Of a DNA stretch of 64,000 nt, positions 8,875 to 16,923 are shown piece by piece. How positions within the stretch are numbered: position 1 is the stretch's first letter; each line of letters opens with the position of its first letter. The notes beneath the pieces were generated by a model. The model was not told the DNA's origin and did not search any database. It was given only the letters and a program-made list of their open reading frames with translations. Source of the stretch: Altericroceibacterium spongiae (lineage in GTDB: Bacteria; Pseudomonadota; Alphaproteobacteria; Sphingomonadales; Sphingomonadaceae); assembly GCF_003610805.1 (NCBI RefSeq), contig NZ_RAPF01000002.1, forward strand, positions 62,001 to 126,000, written 5' to 3'. Position numbers and translations under genes: made by a program.

Positions 8875-9066
8875 TCATCGGGTGCGGCCCTGATCGGACA
8901 TAGCACCTGAACGCCGCCGCAGTTCGTCGGCCATGGATATGGCTGGGATAGGGGCGAACAGCCCTTGCGGGTCGAATGGAGCAGTGACACGCCGCAGCAG
9001 GTCCAGACTCACCGCAACCCTCCAATAGTCCAACCAGATATTTCCACGAGCGCGAGGAACAGGGCT
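8875..9066 (-). pseudogene. C-terminal remnant of an apparent FAD-linked oxidase
   Basis: On the minus strand, 63 sense codons run from just inside an in-frame TAA (9067-9069) to a TGA at 8875-8877. There is no start codon with a ribosome-binding site. The translation includes DYWRVAVSLDLLRRVTAPFD and PQGLFAPIPAISMADELRRR, with the L-x-x-V/x-A-x-FDPxGLxAP pattern that closes many FAD-binding (VAO/PCMH-type) oxidases. I interpret it as the degraded 3' end of a lost oxidase gene. The family assignment is tentative and the open frame is short. The ZnuD-like gene's promoter has formed directly beside it. Confidence 0.4.
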
Positions 9067-9080
9067 TTAAATCAAAGAAT

Positions 9081-9098
9081 GATACGGTATATCGTAAC
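9081..9098. promoter_or_regulatory. Fur/Zur-type imperfect palindrome upstream of the ZnuD-like receptor
   Basis: GATACGGTATATCGTAAC is an 18-bp imperfect palindrome (14 of 18 positions symmetric), 43 bp before the receptor start. AT-centred palindromes of this length are typical of Fur-family operators, and the downstream gene is a ZnuD-like receptor of the type normally repressed by zinc-bound Zur. Zur binding is therefore the leading inference. The exact Zur consensus for this organism is not known to me. Confidence 0.45.
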
Positions 9099-9141
9099 GC
9101 AAAAGCGATTGTGCTTTAGGAGACCGAATTTCGTGAGGAAA

Positions 9142-11409
9142 ATGAGTGCTAATCACATTCAAGGGCGTGCCAGCCTTCTATCTCTGGCCGCTGCCATGAC
9201 AATGCTTCCTGTCAGTGCGCTGGCGGAGGATGCCGCTGCTGAAGACAGCGAGCATGAACGCAGCAGGCGCACTGACGCAATCATTGTCACGGCCAGTCGT
9301 TCGCTCAGTCAGCCCGATCTGCCGACAGCCACCCCGGTACAGGTTCTGTCGGGCGATGAATTGGCACATCGCCGCCAGGGCGGCCTTGGCGAAACACTTG
9401 CCGGTCTGCCCGGTGTCCATCTCGATAACTTTGGTGGCGGAGCATCGCGCCCGGTGATCCGGGGGCAGACCGTGCCACGGATCGAGATTTTGACGGACGG
9501 CGCTAATCTGTTCGATGTGTCGTCGGTTTCTCCTGATCACGCCATAACCACCGAGCCGTTGTTGCTTGACGGTATCGAAGTTCTGCGCGGCCCTGCTGCA
9601 GCACGCTATGGCGGCAATGCGATGAACGGCGCGATCAATCTGATCGACAGCAAGGTGCCCAAAGCGGTGCCCGAAGGCGGCCTGTCGGGTTCGACCGAAA
9701 TCCGGTACGGGACGGGAGATGAAGAAAAAGCCATTGCCGGGCGGGTGACAGCCGGGCTTGGTCAGTTCGCCATCCACGCCGAAGGATCGCGCCGCAAGGC
9801 CGATGATTACAACGTGCCTGGTGGGTTCGGTAGCGATGAACTCAAGGATTCCTTCGCCGAAAGCTCCAGCTACAGCTTTGGCGCATCATGGATCACGGAA
9901 AAGGGCTATATCGGGGCAGCCTACACCCGGCAGGACAGTAAATATGGCCTGCCTGGCCATTCCCATATTAATGGCGTTTGCCACACCCATGGTACCGATC
10001 TGCATTGTGCAGCCCATGATGAGTTCGAGGATCCGTTTGGTTCGTCGGACGACCACACCGCCTATATCAAGCTTCGTAGCGAACGCGTTGATGTTCGCGC
10101 CGATTATGAGGATTTGCTGCCCGGCTTCGAACATGTTCGCTTGCGTGGGTCGTATACCGATTACAAGCATGATGAGATCGACGGCCCGGCGCTGTTCAGC
10201 CACTACACCAACAAGGTCTGGGACGGGCGTGTCGAACTGACCCACAAGCCGTTGCTGGGTTTCACCGGCACACTGGGCGTCCAATATACCGATGGCACCT
10301 TTGGCGGCATCAATGTGAACGATCTGCACGAGCCGCCTCCCACCGCATTCGCGGGCTTTGTGGGTAATCCTCACTATGTAACCGAGAATATCGGGGTGTT
10401 CCTGAGCGAGAGGCGCTCGTTCGGGGCGGTCGATGTCGAGATCGCTGCGCGCAAGGACTGGCGAGACATCGACGTTCCTTTCACCGATTATGTCATCTCG
10501 CCTCATCTTCAGAGCGCGATCGATTCCTACGATGCCCGAAACGGTGAAGGCGCCTTCCGCAGGATGCGCGAGGAATCGTTCCGCACCGCCAATCCCAGTT
10601 CGTCACACGATCCCTTTTCGGCGTCGCTCGCGATGACGTGGCAGATCGGAAATGGCTATTCGGCAGCGTTGTCGCTTGCGCGCACCGAACGGGCCCCGAA
10701 TGTGCGTGAACTATATGCCTATGGCAACAACCTCGCCTCGAACAGCTACGAAGTAGGCCTTTCGCAGACACAGCGTGCTTCCTCGACCTTTCCGGAAGCG
10801 CGAACCGATGTCATGGAGACGGCAAAGTCGATCAATCTGACCTTCCGTAAGGCCGGCGGTCCGCTCGAGTTTGAGGTCGGCCTGTTCCACCAGGACATCG
10901 ACGATTACATCTTCGCACGCCTGATCGAAACCGAGGTGGAAACCGGCGTAGCGCACAACTACCTGCTCTACACGGCAGCGGATGCGAGCTTTACCGGCAT
11001 CGACGGGCAGGTCAGCTACCAGGTCGCGCCGCGATCGCGGCTAACGGTGTTCGGCGATTATGTCGGTACCAAGCTCAAGAATGAAGATGACAATCTCCCG
11101 CGCATTCCGCCGGGCCGTCTGGGGATACGATATGAACACAGCGCGGGACCGCTGACGGGCGATCTGGAATATTATCACACCTTCGCACAAGACAAAGTCG
11201 CTGCCTACGAAACACGGACCGGAGGGTACGATATGCTCAACGCGACGCTCAGTTATCGCTTGGACATTGGCGACGACAGGGGCGTCGAGTTTTACGTGCG
11301 GGGCACCAATCTGCTCAATGAACTGGCGTTCGCGCACACGTCATTCGTGAAGGACCAATCGCCGCTGCGCGGGCGCAGTGTTGCGTTCGGAATGCGACAT
11401 CAATTCTGA
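9142..11409 (+). CDS. znuD: TonB-dependent receptor with His/Cys-rich loop, ZnuD-like
   Basis: A 755-residue outer-membrane receptor. Signal peptide MSANHIQG...VSALA (about 1-29), a TonB-box-like DAIIVTAS, a plug domain (about 60-165) and a 22-strand-type barrel ending in a C-terminal phenylalanine. A surface loop at about residues 269-305 carries clustered metal ligands (GHSHINGVCHTHGTDLHC, then AAHDEFEDP...DDH), which is the hallmark of ZnuD zinc receptors. The start at 9142 has a GTGAGGAAA site directly upstream. No transporter genes adjoin it, so the inner-membrane zinc ABC transporter must lie elsewhere. Haem has also been proposed as a substrate for some homologues. Confidence 0.85.
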   Translation: MSANHIQGRASLLSLAAAMTMLPVSALAEDAAAEDSEHERSRRTDAIIVTASRSLSQPDLPTATPVQVLSGDELAHRRQGGLGETLAGLPGVHLDNFGGGASRPVIRGQTVPRIEILTDGANLFDVSSVSPDHAITTEPLLLDGIEVLRGPAAARYGGNAMNGAINLIDSKVPKAVPEGGLSGSTEIRYGTGDEEKAIAGRVTAGLGQFAIHAEGSRRKADDYNVPGGFGSDELKDSFAESSSYSFGASWITEKGYIGAAYTRQDSKYGLPGHSHINGVCHTHGTDLHCAAHDEFEDPFGSSDDHTAYIKLRSERVDVRADYEDLLPGFEHVRLRGSYTDYKHDEIDGPALFSHYTNKVWDGRVELTHKPLLGFTGTLGVQYTDGTFGGINVNDLHEPPPTAFAGFVGNPHYVTENIGVFLSERRSFGAVDVEIAARKDWRDIDVPFTDYVISPHLQSAIDSYDARNGEGAFRRMREESFRTANPSSSHDPFSASLAMTWQIGNGYSAALSLARTERAPNVRELYAYGNNLASNSYEVGLSQTQRASSTFPEARTDVMETAKSINLTFRKAGGPLEFEVGLFHQDIDDYIFARLIETEVETGVAHNYLLYTAADASFTGIDGQVSYQVAPRSRLTVFGDYVGTKLKNEDDNLPRIPPGRLGIRYEHSAGPLTGDLEYYHTFAQDKVAAYETRTGGYDMLNATLSYRLDIGDDRGVEFYVRGTNLLNELAFAHTSFVKDQSPLRGRSVAFGMRHQF

Positions 11410-11415
11410 CTCTAA

Positions 11416-11453
11416 ATGAAGATCATGGCGGTCTCGGCTGCCATGATCTTCAT
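11416..11453 (+). terminator. strong hairpin after the ZnuD-like gene
   Basis: A perfect 14-bp inverted repeat (arm ATGAAGATCATGGC, 10-nt loop) begins 6 nt after the receptor stop codon. There is no T-run, which is common for sphingomonad terminators. It should end or stabilise the receptor mRNA. Confidence 0.65.
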
Positions 11454-11535
11454 CGTCAGAAGGTGAGCCAGTTGCGTCAGCGAGTTCCTTGGCTGTCTCT
11501 CACCGGGATCAGTCGCATAGCGTTGTCATTTAATC

Positions 11536-11567
11536 GCCAAAGGCAGCATCGCCTAGCTGCCTTTGGC
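11536..11567. terminator. hairpin between convergent genes
   Basis: Arms GCCAAAGGCAGC / GCTGCCTTTGGC form a perfect 12-bp stem with an 8-nt loop. It lies about 70 bp beyond the stop of the minus-strand NsrR-like gene and about 130 bp beyond the receptor gene, so it most likely terminates the former. Confidence 0.55.
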
Positions 11568-11636
11568 TAATCCGTTGCGAACAAACTGTTAGATCTAGCG
11601 TTTTGGGGCAGTTTTTTGATCAGCCTCGCTCTATCC

Positions 11637-12089
11637 TTAGTTTGTAGGGCGGGCTGGCTTGGAATGGTCAGATATGGGATTGAGAAGATGCGCAAAATCT
11701 CCGCGTCTTGCCAACACATCGGCGAGCGAATAGCCATCGAGGATGTTGAGGAAAGCCCGTAACGCCTCGTCCAGCACACTGGTCAGGCCGCAGGCGGGCG
11801 CGATCAGGCATGAGCCGCATTCGACGAGATCGAAATCGTCCTCGGTGTGACGGATCAGCGCGCCGACGTTGATTTCTTCTGCGGAGCGCGCGAGCCGAAT
11901 GCCACCGTTACGCCCCCGCACGCTTTCCAGATAGCCAGCATTTACCAGATCGTTGACGATCTTCATCAGATGGTTTTGCGAAATGACATAAGCCTGAGCG
12001 ATCTCGGAAATCGAGCATAGCCGGTCGGGCTGCCGCCCCAGATATAGCAGCACACGCATCGCATAATCGGTGTAGCGCGTAAGGCGCAT
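11637..12089 (-). CDS. NsrR-like Rrf2-family regulator with three-cysteine cluster motif
   Basis: A 150-residue Rrf2 protein with the NsrR-style amino end MRLTRYTDYAMRVLLYLG, recognition segment VISQNHLMKIVNDL, wing VRGRNGGIRL and three cysteines C91, C94, C100 for an iron-sulphur cluster. The first spacing (C-x2-C) is shorter than the x5 of IscR (92/98/104), so this is a variant cluster site. NsrR senses nitric oxide and represses NO-detoxifying genes. The gene is transcribed away from a truncated haemoglobin and flavohaemoglobin operon, and the shared 88-bp promoter holds two matching palindrome-like sites. Context and sequence agree on an NO-sensing repressor, although I cannot exclude a distinct sub-group. 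Confidence 0.85.
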   Translation of the reverse strand: MRLTRYTDYAMRVLLYLGRQPDRLCSISEIAQAYVISQNHLMKIVNDLVNAGYLESVRGRNGGIRLARSAEEINVGALIRHTEDDFDLVECGSCLIAPACGLTSVLDEALRAFLNILDGYSLADVLARRGDFAHLLNPISDHSKPARPTN

Positions 12090-12104
12090 CGTCTAATCTC
12101 CAAA

Positions 12105-12129
12105 AGATGCATTATTGTTGCATGATTTG
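12105..12129. promoter_or_regulatory. candidate NsrR operator 1
   Basis: AGATGCAT, 6 nt, then TGCATGATTTG. The two facing GCAT/TGC half-sites form an imperfect palindrome similar in style to the ATGCAT-based NsrR sites of other proteobacteria. It lies 15 bp upstream of the NsrR-like start and matches operator 2 at 21 of 25 positions. Confidence 0.55.
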
Positions 12130-12141
12130 TTGCCTCGGTAT

Positions 12142-12166
12142 AGATGCATCACAGGTGCATGATTTG
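12142..12166. promoter_or_regulatory. candidate NsrR operator 2
   Basis: Second copy of the 25-bp element, 37 bp from the first, with identical outer blocks (AGATGCAT and TGCATGATTTG) and a divergent core. It ends 11 bp before the haemoglobin start and so overlaps that gene's leader. Two spaced copies in one divergent promoter suggest joint control of both directions. Confidence 0.55.
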
Positions 12167-12177
12167 GAGTCGCGGCA

Positions 12178-12588
12178 ATGACCAGATTGGAACTGGACGA
12201 TGCGGGATTGGAAGCGCTGGTAGAAGCCTTCTACGACCGGGTGCGGGCGGACTCCGAACTTGGCCCGATCTTTAATGACGCGATCGATGACTGGCCCCAC
12301 CATCTGGAGAAGCTGGTTGCCTTCTGGTCGTCGGTCATGCTCACCAGCGGCCGTTACAAGGGTCAGCCCGTTCCCGCGCATATGAAGCACAGAGACAGGA
12401 TCACGCCCGAACTGTTCGACCGCTGGCTTGGCCTGTGGAAGCAAACCACCGATGAGCTGATGGAGCCGGACGCGGCCATCGCCCTCCAAGCCAAGGCTGC
12501 TCGCATCGCGGAAAGCCTGCAACTCGCCATGTTCTTCCGACTGGATCGGCGGCGGGAGCATGCTGACGATGACCGCAAAGTTGCATGA
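12178..12588 (+). CDS. group III truncated haemoglobin
   Basis: A 136-residue globin. Helix B contains FYDRVRADSELGPIF, the E region DWPHHLEKLVAFWSSVML, and the proximal histidine is H71 in AHMKHRDRITPELFDRWLGL, a pattern specific to group III truncated haemoglobins. Such proteins bind oxygen or nitric oxide and are tied to NO/nitrosative stress. It is the first gene of the operon facing the NsrR-like repressor and overlaps the DUF1971 gene by 4 nt. Confidence 0.93.
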   Translation: MTRLELDDAGLEALVEAFYDRVRADSELGPIFNDAIDDWPHHLEKLVAFWSSVMLTSGRYKGQPVPAHMKHRDRITPELFDRWLGLWKQTTDELMEPDAAIALQAKAARIAESLQLAMFFRLDRRREHADDDRKVA

Positions 12589-12869
12589 CCATGGCTGACA
12601 TCCGTCCCTATCGGTCCACGCCGGTGTTCGATCAGGACACGCTTCCCGCCGCCCTGCGCGCCCGCCACGATACCAAAGCAGGCGTGTGGGGACTGGTCCG
12701 CGTCATCGAAGGCGAGCTTCAACTCACCTACCTCGATCCGCATTCCGAAGTCGTCCTGACGCCCGGGAACCCCGGCCTGATCCTTCCGCAACAGCCGCAT
12801 TTCGTGACGCCGCTTGGGTCAATGAAAATGCAGGTCGATTTCTACGATCAGCCGCCGCCTGACGGCTGA
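12585..12869 (+). CDS. DUF1971 cupin-like small protein
   Basis: A 94-residue single-domain protein matching the DUF1971/TehB-N type: PVFDQDTLPAALRARHDTKA, then GVWGLVRVIEGELQLTYLD and ILPQQPHFVTPLG, a small jelly roll with possible metal ligands (H23, H69). Members usually neighbour haemoglobins and NO reductase genes, and the role is thought to be in nitrosative or tellurite stress. Here it overlaps the truncated haemoglobin by 4 nt and precedes flavohaemoglobin. Its biochemical function is not established. Confidence 0.85.
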   Translation: MTMADIRPYRSTPVFDQDTLPAALRARHDTKAGVWGLVRVIEGELQLTYLDPHSEVVLTPGNPGLILPQQPHFVTPLGSMKMQVDFYDQPPPDG

Positions 12870-12913
12870 CATCCGGTTTTCCACTACTCCCCATTACATC
12901 ATAGGAGATTGTG

Positions 12914-14125
12914 ATGTCGCAGCCTCTCAGCGATCAGACCATTGCGCTCGTCAAGGCGACCGTTCCAGCCCTCGAAGCCCACGGCCTCGACATTGTGCAT
13001 GAGATGTATTCGCGCATGTTCCAGAACCCGGAAATCCGCGATCTGTTCAACCAGTCACACCACGGCGATGCCGGTTCGCAGCCGCGCGCGCTGACCGGTG
13101 CCATTCTGGCCTATGCCAGCAATATCGAAAATCTCGGCGCGCTGGCGCCTGCCGTGGAGCGGATCGCGCAGAAGCATGTCGGGCTGCAAATTCTCCCCGA
13201 ACATTATCCCTATGTCGGCGAAGCCCTGCTGGGCGCTATCAAGGCGGTGCTGGGCGACGCAGCGACGGAGGAAATTCTCGAAGCCTGGGGCGAAGCCTAT
13301 TGGTTCCTCGCCAATATTCTGATCGCCCGTGAAGACCGCATCTATACCGAGCAGAAGGAGACGACCGGAGGCTGGAACGGTTGGCGTGACTTCCGCGTGG
13401 ATAAGGTCATCCGGGAAAGCAGTGTCATCAGTTCCTTCGTCCTGCGCCCCGTCGATGGTGAGCCGGTCATGGATCACAAGCCTGGCCAGTATCTGACCTT
13501 CTGGTTCGAGATACCGGGGCATCCTCCGGTCAAGCGCAACTACTCAATCTCTTCGGCACCCAATGGCGAGGCCTACCGCATCTCGGTCAAGCGCGAGACG
13601 CATGGACTGGCCTCAGGATGGCTGCATGACGAGGCCAAAGCAGGAACCATCTTAAAAGTTGCCGCTCCTGCGGGTGAGTACTTCCTTGCCGAACACACCG
13701 AACGACCAGTTGTGCTGCTGTCAGGCGGTGTCGGCCTGACGCCGATGGTGGCGATGCTGGAGGCGTTGGTCAATGTGGATGCGGATGTGCCGGTCCACTA
13801 TATCCATGGCACGCATAACTGCGATACGCATGCGATGCGCAATCATGTTCGCGACCTGGCGACAAAAGGCAGAGCGGTTCAGGTGACCGACTTCCACCAG
13901 ACGCCGCTGGGCGACGAGGTGAAGGGCCTGGATTACGACGAAGCTGGGATCATCACCGATGAATGGCTTGTCGCTAATACGCCTGTTGCCGAGGCCGATT
14001 ACTATATCTGCGGACCGCGGCCGTTCCTGCGCCATGCGGTTTCCACCCTGTCGCTGGCGGGCGTCCCATCCGATCGCATCCACTATGAGTTCTTCGGACC
14101 TGCTGACGAACTGCTCGCCGCCTGA
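12914..14125 (+). CDS. hmp: flavohaemoglobin, nitric oxide dioxygenase
   Basis: A 403-residue three-domain NO dioxygenase that converts NO and O2 to nitrate using NAD(P)H. Globin domain 1-140 with Y32 in the distal position and proximal H88 (QKHVGLQILPEHYP); FAD domain with RNYSISSAP; NAD domain with GGVGLTPMVAMLEAL; C-terminal FFGP. I use the ATG at 12914, preceded by AGGAGA; the GTG one codon earlier is also possible. It is third in the operon facing the NsrR-like repressor, which gives a plausible NO-inducible switch. Confidence 0.96.
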   Translation: MSQPLSDQTIALVKATVPALEAHGLDIVHEMYSRMFQNPEIRDLFNQSHHGDAGSQPRALTGAILAYASNIENLGALAPAVERIAQKHVGLQILPEHYPYVGEALLGAIKAVLGDAATEEILEAWGEAYWFLANILIAREDRIYTEQKETTGGWNGWRDFRVDKVIRESSVISSFVLRPVDGEPVMDHKPGQYLTFWFEIPGHPPVKRNYSISSAPNGEAYRISVKRETHGLASGWLHDEAKAGTILKVAAPAGEYFLAEHTERPVVLLSGGVGLTPMVAMLEALVNVDADVPVHYIHGTHNCDTHAMRNHVRDLATKGRAVQVTDFHQTPLGDEVKGLDYDEAGIITDEWLVANTPVAEADYYICGPRPFLRHAVSTLSLAGVPSDRIHYEFFGPADELLAA

Positions 14126-14136
14126 AGGAGTGACAA

Positions 14137-14601
14137 ATGGACGACATCATCATAGCGCGCGCCATACACATCCTTTCGGTCCTCTTCTGGATCGGTGGAG
14201 TGGCGTTCGTCACGCTTGTGGTGATGCCGTCCATTCGCGGCTCGACTGCCCCGGATGAAAGGCTTGCGGCATTCCACCGGATCGAGGGGCGCTTTGCGCC
14301 GCAAGCCCGGGTCTGGGTTGTGCTCGCCGGCGTCAGCGGCTTCTGGATGATCCATCGCGCGCAGATGTGGGACCGTTTCGCCTACCCGCAATTCTGGTGG
14401 ATGCACGCAATGGCCGCGCTCTGGGCGATCTTCTTCGCGATGCTGTTCCTGGTCGAGCCGCTGTTTCTACACCGGCGCATGCAGAATTCGCCTGACCCGG
14501 GAAGGGATTTCAGGCGCATGGAGCGACTGCATCGTATTCTGCTGCTGCTGGGGGTAGTGACGGTGCTGGGCGCCGCTGCGGGAAGCCACGGCCTGTTCTG
14601 A
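14137..14601 (+). CDS. CopD-like four-helix membrane protein
   Basis: A 154-residue inner-membrane protein with four predicted helices (about 5-27, 56-72, 86-107, 130-150). Histidines H11, H47, H64, H89, H112, H131 and H150 sit near helix ends, and the arrangement resembles the CopD family or small haem-binding membrane proteins. It begins 11 nt after hmp with an AAGGAG site, so it belongs to the same NO-responsive operon. Haem or copper binding is inference. Confidence 0.7.
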   Translation: MDDIIIARAIHILSVLFWIGGVAFVTLVVMPSIRGSTAPDERLAAFHRIEGRFAPQARVWVVLAGVSGFWMIHRAQMWDRFAYPQFWWMHAMAALWAIFFAMLFLVEPLFLHRRMQNSPDPGRDFRRMERLHRILLLLGVVTVLGAAAGSHGLF

Positions 14602-14640
14602 CCAGCATCGGGGCCGCGGCTCGACCTGCTGGCAAGCGCA

Positions 14641-15066
14641 TCAGTGCGCCACCTCTTCGTCGCAAGCGCTCTGATGTACCTTTACGATGGTGAGCTTGCG
14701 CTCATGTCCCACACGGTCCGGCCAGAGAATGGACTGGCCCTCACGCAGGCCGATCAGTCCGGCGCCGATCGGCGTCAGAATGGATATCCGATTTGCCGCG
14801 ATATCGGCATGTCTGGGATAGACCAGCTGCACGATCCGTGTTGCACCGCTCGCTTCGTCGACGAATTCCGCTTGGGCATTCATGGTGACGACGTCCTTGG
14901 ATATCCGCCCGGCGCTGTGAACTTTCGCGCGCGCGATTTCCTCAAGTAGAAGTTCGCTGACCTGCGGCAGACGGTCCTGCGCGCCGATGGCTAGGTCGGT
15001 CAGGATATCGGCTTGTGTGTCGATCATGTGAATGGGCGGCCGCTTTGGCGCCGTTTTGCGTGTCAT
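14641..15066 (-). CDS. rnk: Rnk-type GreA/GreB C-terminal domain protein
   Basis: A 141-residue protein: an N-terminal helical part (about 20-60) and the GreA/GreB C-terminal FKBP-like domain (VQLVYPRHADIAANRISILT, then PIGAGLIGLREGQSILWP). Rnk proteins bind RNA polymerase near the secondary channel without the long GreA coiled coil, and were first described as regulators of nucleoside diphosphate kinase. It is convergent with the NO operon and stands alone. A start at 15027 (second methionine) is also possible. Confidence 0.85.
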   Translation of the reverse strand: MTRKTAPKRPPIHMIDTQADILTDLAIGAQDRLPQVSELLLEEIARAKVHSAGRISKDVVTMNAQAEFVDEASGATRIVQLVYPRHADIAANRISILTPIGAGLIGLREGQSILWPDRVGHERKLTIVKVHQSACDEEVAH

Positions 15067-15158
15067 GGTGATGGCTTTCCCGGAATGGGCGCACTGAACT
15101 GCGTGTCCAATGCAAGGTTCTGGCGAGTCCTGCCCCGAGTTCAGGGCGTACCGCGCCG

Positions 15159-15222
15159 GAACCCGGGGCTAAATGCCCGTGAGAAGCTGTCCGCCGAGAT
15201 GACGAAAACGCAAAGAGGAAGC
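15159..15222. repeat. interspersed repeat, copy A
   Basis: An about 37-bp core, GAACCCGG-x-GCTA-x-ATGCCCG-x-GAG-x-AG-xx-GTCC-x-CC, recurs at 29451 in the same orientation, with weaker similarity over the next 25 bases. Both copies are intergenic. Copy A sits in the 353-bp gap between rnk and the MreB paralogue, which otherwise shows no gene. Confidence 0.5.
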
Positions 15223-15419
15223 CTTGAACTGCATTGCCGCAAAGATGGGATAGCCCTCCCAAGAAGTCAATTGTGGCCGAATGAACGCGATAGCGGCTAG
15301 ACGTTCATCCAGCAGCCTTTGCGAAGCGAAAAGTAGTTTGTAGCCGTCCGAGAGGGCCCGTTCTCGACGCGCTTCCCGGAAGGGATAGGGGCGAGATAGT
15401 TAGAGGCAGCCGGCAGTGA

Positions 15420-16457
15420 TTAACCTGCCATCAGGGTTTCGAGGCCTCTCGATACGCACAGAGCTTCATCGTTGACCGCCTCTATCGGAAGCCCGGTATC
15501 GTTTGTAATCATTTCGGACAGCAGTGAGATTGAGGCGCAGCCGCCCGTAGCAATGATGCTGCCGGATAGAAGGTCCGCAGCGAGATCAGGCTTGATTGTG
15601 GCGAGGACGCCTCGGGTTGCTTCGACAATCGGAACCAGATGCTTTTTGAATACCGGCTGGAACACCGAAGCTGACAGCATCCGGGTAGCGGGTAAACCCG
15701 TCCGCAGATCCCTTCCTTTGATTTCGACCATATGATTAGAAGGGTCGGCACCAATTCCGGAAGAATCGCCTACTCGCAGAGAAATTTGTCGGCTGATGGC
15801 GTGTTTGAGCCGTTCGGCGGTCCGCAGGCCGATCAGAAAATGATGCCTGGCACGCATATGTTCGATCAGTGCCTCGTCGAGCGACTGACCTCCTCCGCGC
15901 ACGGAGCGAATAAGACATTCGCCATCGATCGAGAACACGGCAATCTCAGTGGTCCCAGCGCCGCATTCAATGATCATCGATGCTCGTGCAGCGCCGATGT
16001 CCAAACCGGCACCGATCGCGGCGGCATATGTCTCTTTCACAAGACTGATCCTGCCAAAGCCCGCATCGCTGAGCACCGTGCGCAGGGCAGAAGCTTCTGC
16101 TTTCGTAGCATCTGCCGGAATGCCGACCATCGCGCTTGGACGGCTGAGCCGCAAACGCCCCATAACGCTTTTCAGGACATACTGCAGATATGCGCTGGCG
16201 GCGTCCAGATCCTGCACGACGCCCCGTGCCAGAGGGCGCCTGATATGTAGTCCACCGGAAGCGCGATCAAGCATGTCGTATGCGTCGGTGCCGGCCGTCA
16301 GAAAAAGCTCCTTGCCTCCCTTGTTTGAAAAGCACGATGCAGTGGGTTGTTCAAAGACGATTCCCCCGTCGCGAAGAACGGTGCGGGTGTTTGCGGTCCC
16401 AAAATCTATTGCGATATCGGGTCTGTTTTGTCGTGACGTCGAGAAGAACCGGAACAT
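15420..16457 (-). CDS. MreB/actin-like ATPase paralogue
   Basis: A 345-residue actin-fold protein. Phosphate-1 motif IAIDFGTANTRTVL (about 15-28), phosphate-2 motif IIECGAGTTEIAVF (about 159-172) and adenosine motif IIATGGCASISLL. Against canonical MreB, phosphate 2 has Glu-Cys-Gly-Ala in place of Asp-Ile-Gly-Gly and the adenosine loop has GGCAS instead of GGGAL, so this is a diverged second copy rather than the housekeeping mreB. It also lacks mreC/mreD neighbours. The start at 16457 (MFRFFSTS) has GAGGG 5 nt upstream. It probably forms filaments or a cell-shape accessory; the exact function is unknown. Confidence 0.85.
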   Translation of the reverse strand: MFRFFSTSRQNRPDIAIDFGTANTRTVLRDGGIVFEQPTASCFSNKGGKELFLTAGTDAYDMLDRASGGLHIRRPLARGVVQDLDAASAYLQYVLKSVMGRLRLSRPSAMVGIPADATKAEASALRTVLSDAGFGRISLVKETYAAAIGAGLDIGAARASMIIECGAGTTEIAVFSIDGECLIRSVRGGGQSLDEALIEHMRARHHFLIGLRTAERLKHAISRQISLRVGDSSGIGADPSNHMVEIKGRDLRTGLPATRMLSASVFQPVFKKHLVPIVEATRGVLATIKPDLAADLLSGSIIATGGCASISLLSEMITNDTGLPIEAVNDEALCVSRGLETLMAG

Positions 16458-16893
16458 GTTACCCTCGATACAAGGGCTCACTTGCGATGTCGCCTGGAAA
16501 CATTTGTATCCACGAATACCCTATGAGTTTTGGTGACCGGCGATCCACCTGGTCGACTGGCGACGATGAGAGCAAGGCTTGGCCTCATCCGGAAGTCAAT
16601 TGTCGCGGACCGGTACGGGTCTGCATAAGCCGCTCGTCATATGTGTTCCGAGCGGTCAACCGGCTTCGCGGGTGCGGCCACCAGAGGGGCTTGGCTGCTG
16701 AATTCAACTTGGAGTGTTTTTGCTTCAGCGCGGTCGGTCCGATCCAGTTTCTGCCTGGCCACTCTCCCCGGCGATTCCCACCTGTTCCCGTTCACAGCGT
16801 CCAGGCGAATGTGCGACTCTCGACTATCAGAACTACCTTTTTGTATGGCATAATGAATATATACAGCTTGCTCTTAAATTGTTACGATTGATA
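16458..16893. other. intergenic region between divergent genes
   Basis: About 435 bases with no frame that I can support. The right end, from about 16840, is AT-rich (TTTTTGTATGGCATAATGAA) and looks like the promoter of the XRE-SulP operon. No repeat or RNA is recognised. Confidence 0.4.
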
Positions 16894-16914
16894 TTTGATG
16901 TTTAGTACATCAAA
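16894..16914. promoter_or_regulatory. perfect inverted repeat before the XRE regulator, candidate autoregulatory operator
   Basis: TTTGATGT, 5 nt, ACATCAAA: a perfect 8-bp inverted repeat ending 9 bp before the XRE start and overlapping its ribosome-binding site (AAAGGAG). The position and symmetry fit a site bound by the HTH protein encoded just downstream. Confidence 0.5.
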
Positions 16915-16923
16915 GGAGCATGT

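Noticed and set aside
14602-14640. CCAGC ... GCTGG after the CopD-like gene
   Set aside because: A 5-bp stem with a long loop is too weak to call a terminator.
15067-15300. The repeat region as a structured RNA gene
   Set aside because: Without covariation or a known family I cannot separate an RNA from a simple interspersed repeat, so only the repeat is listed.
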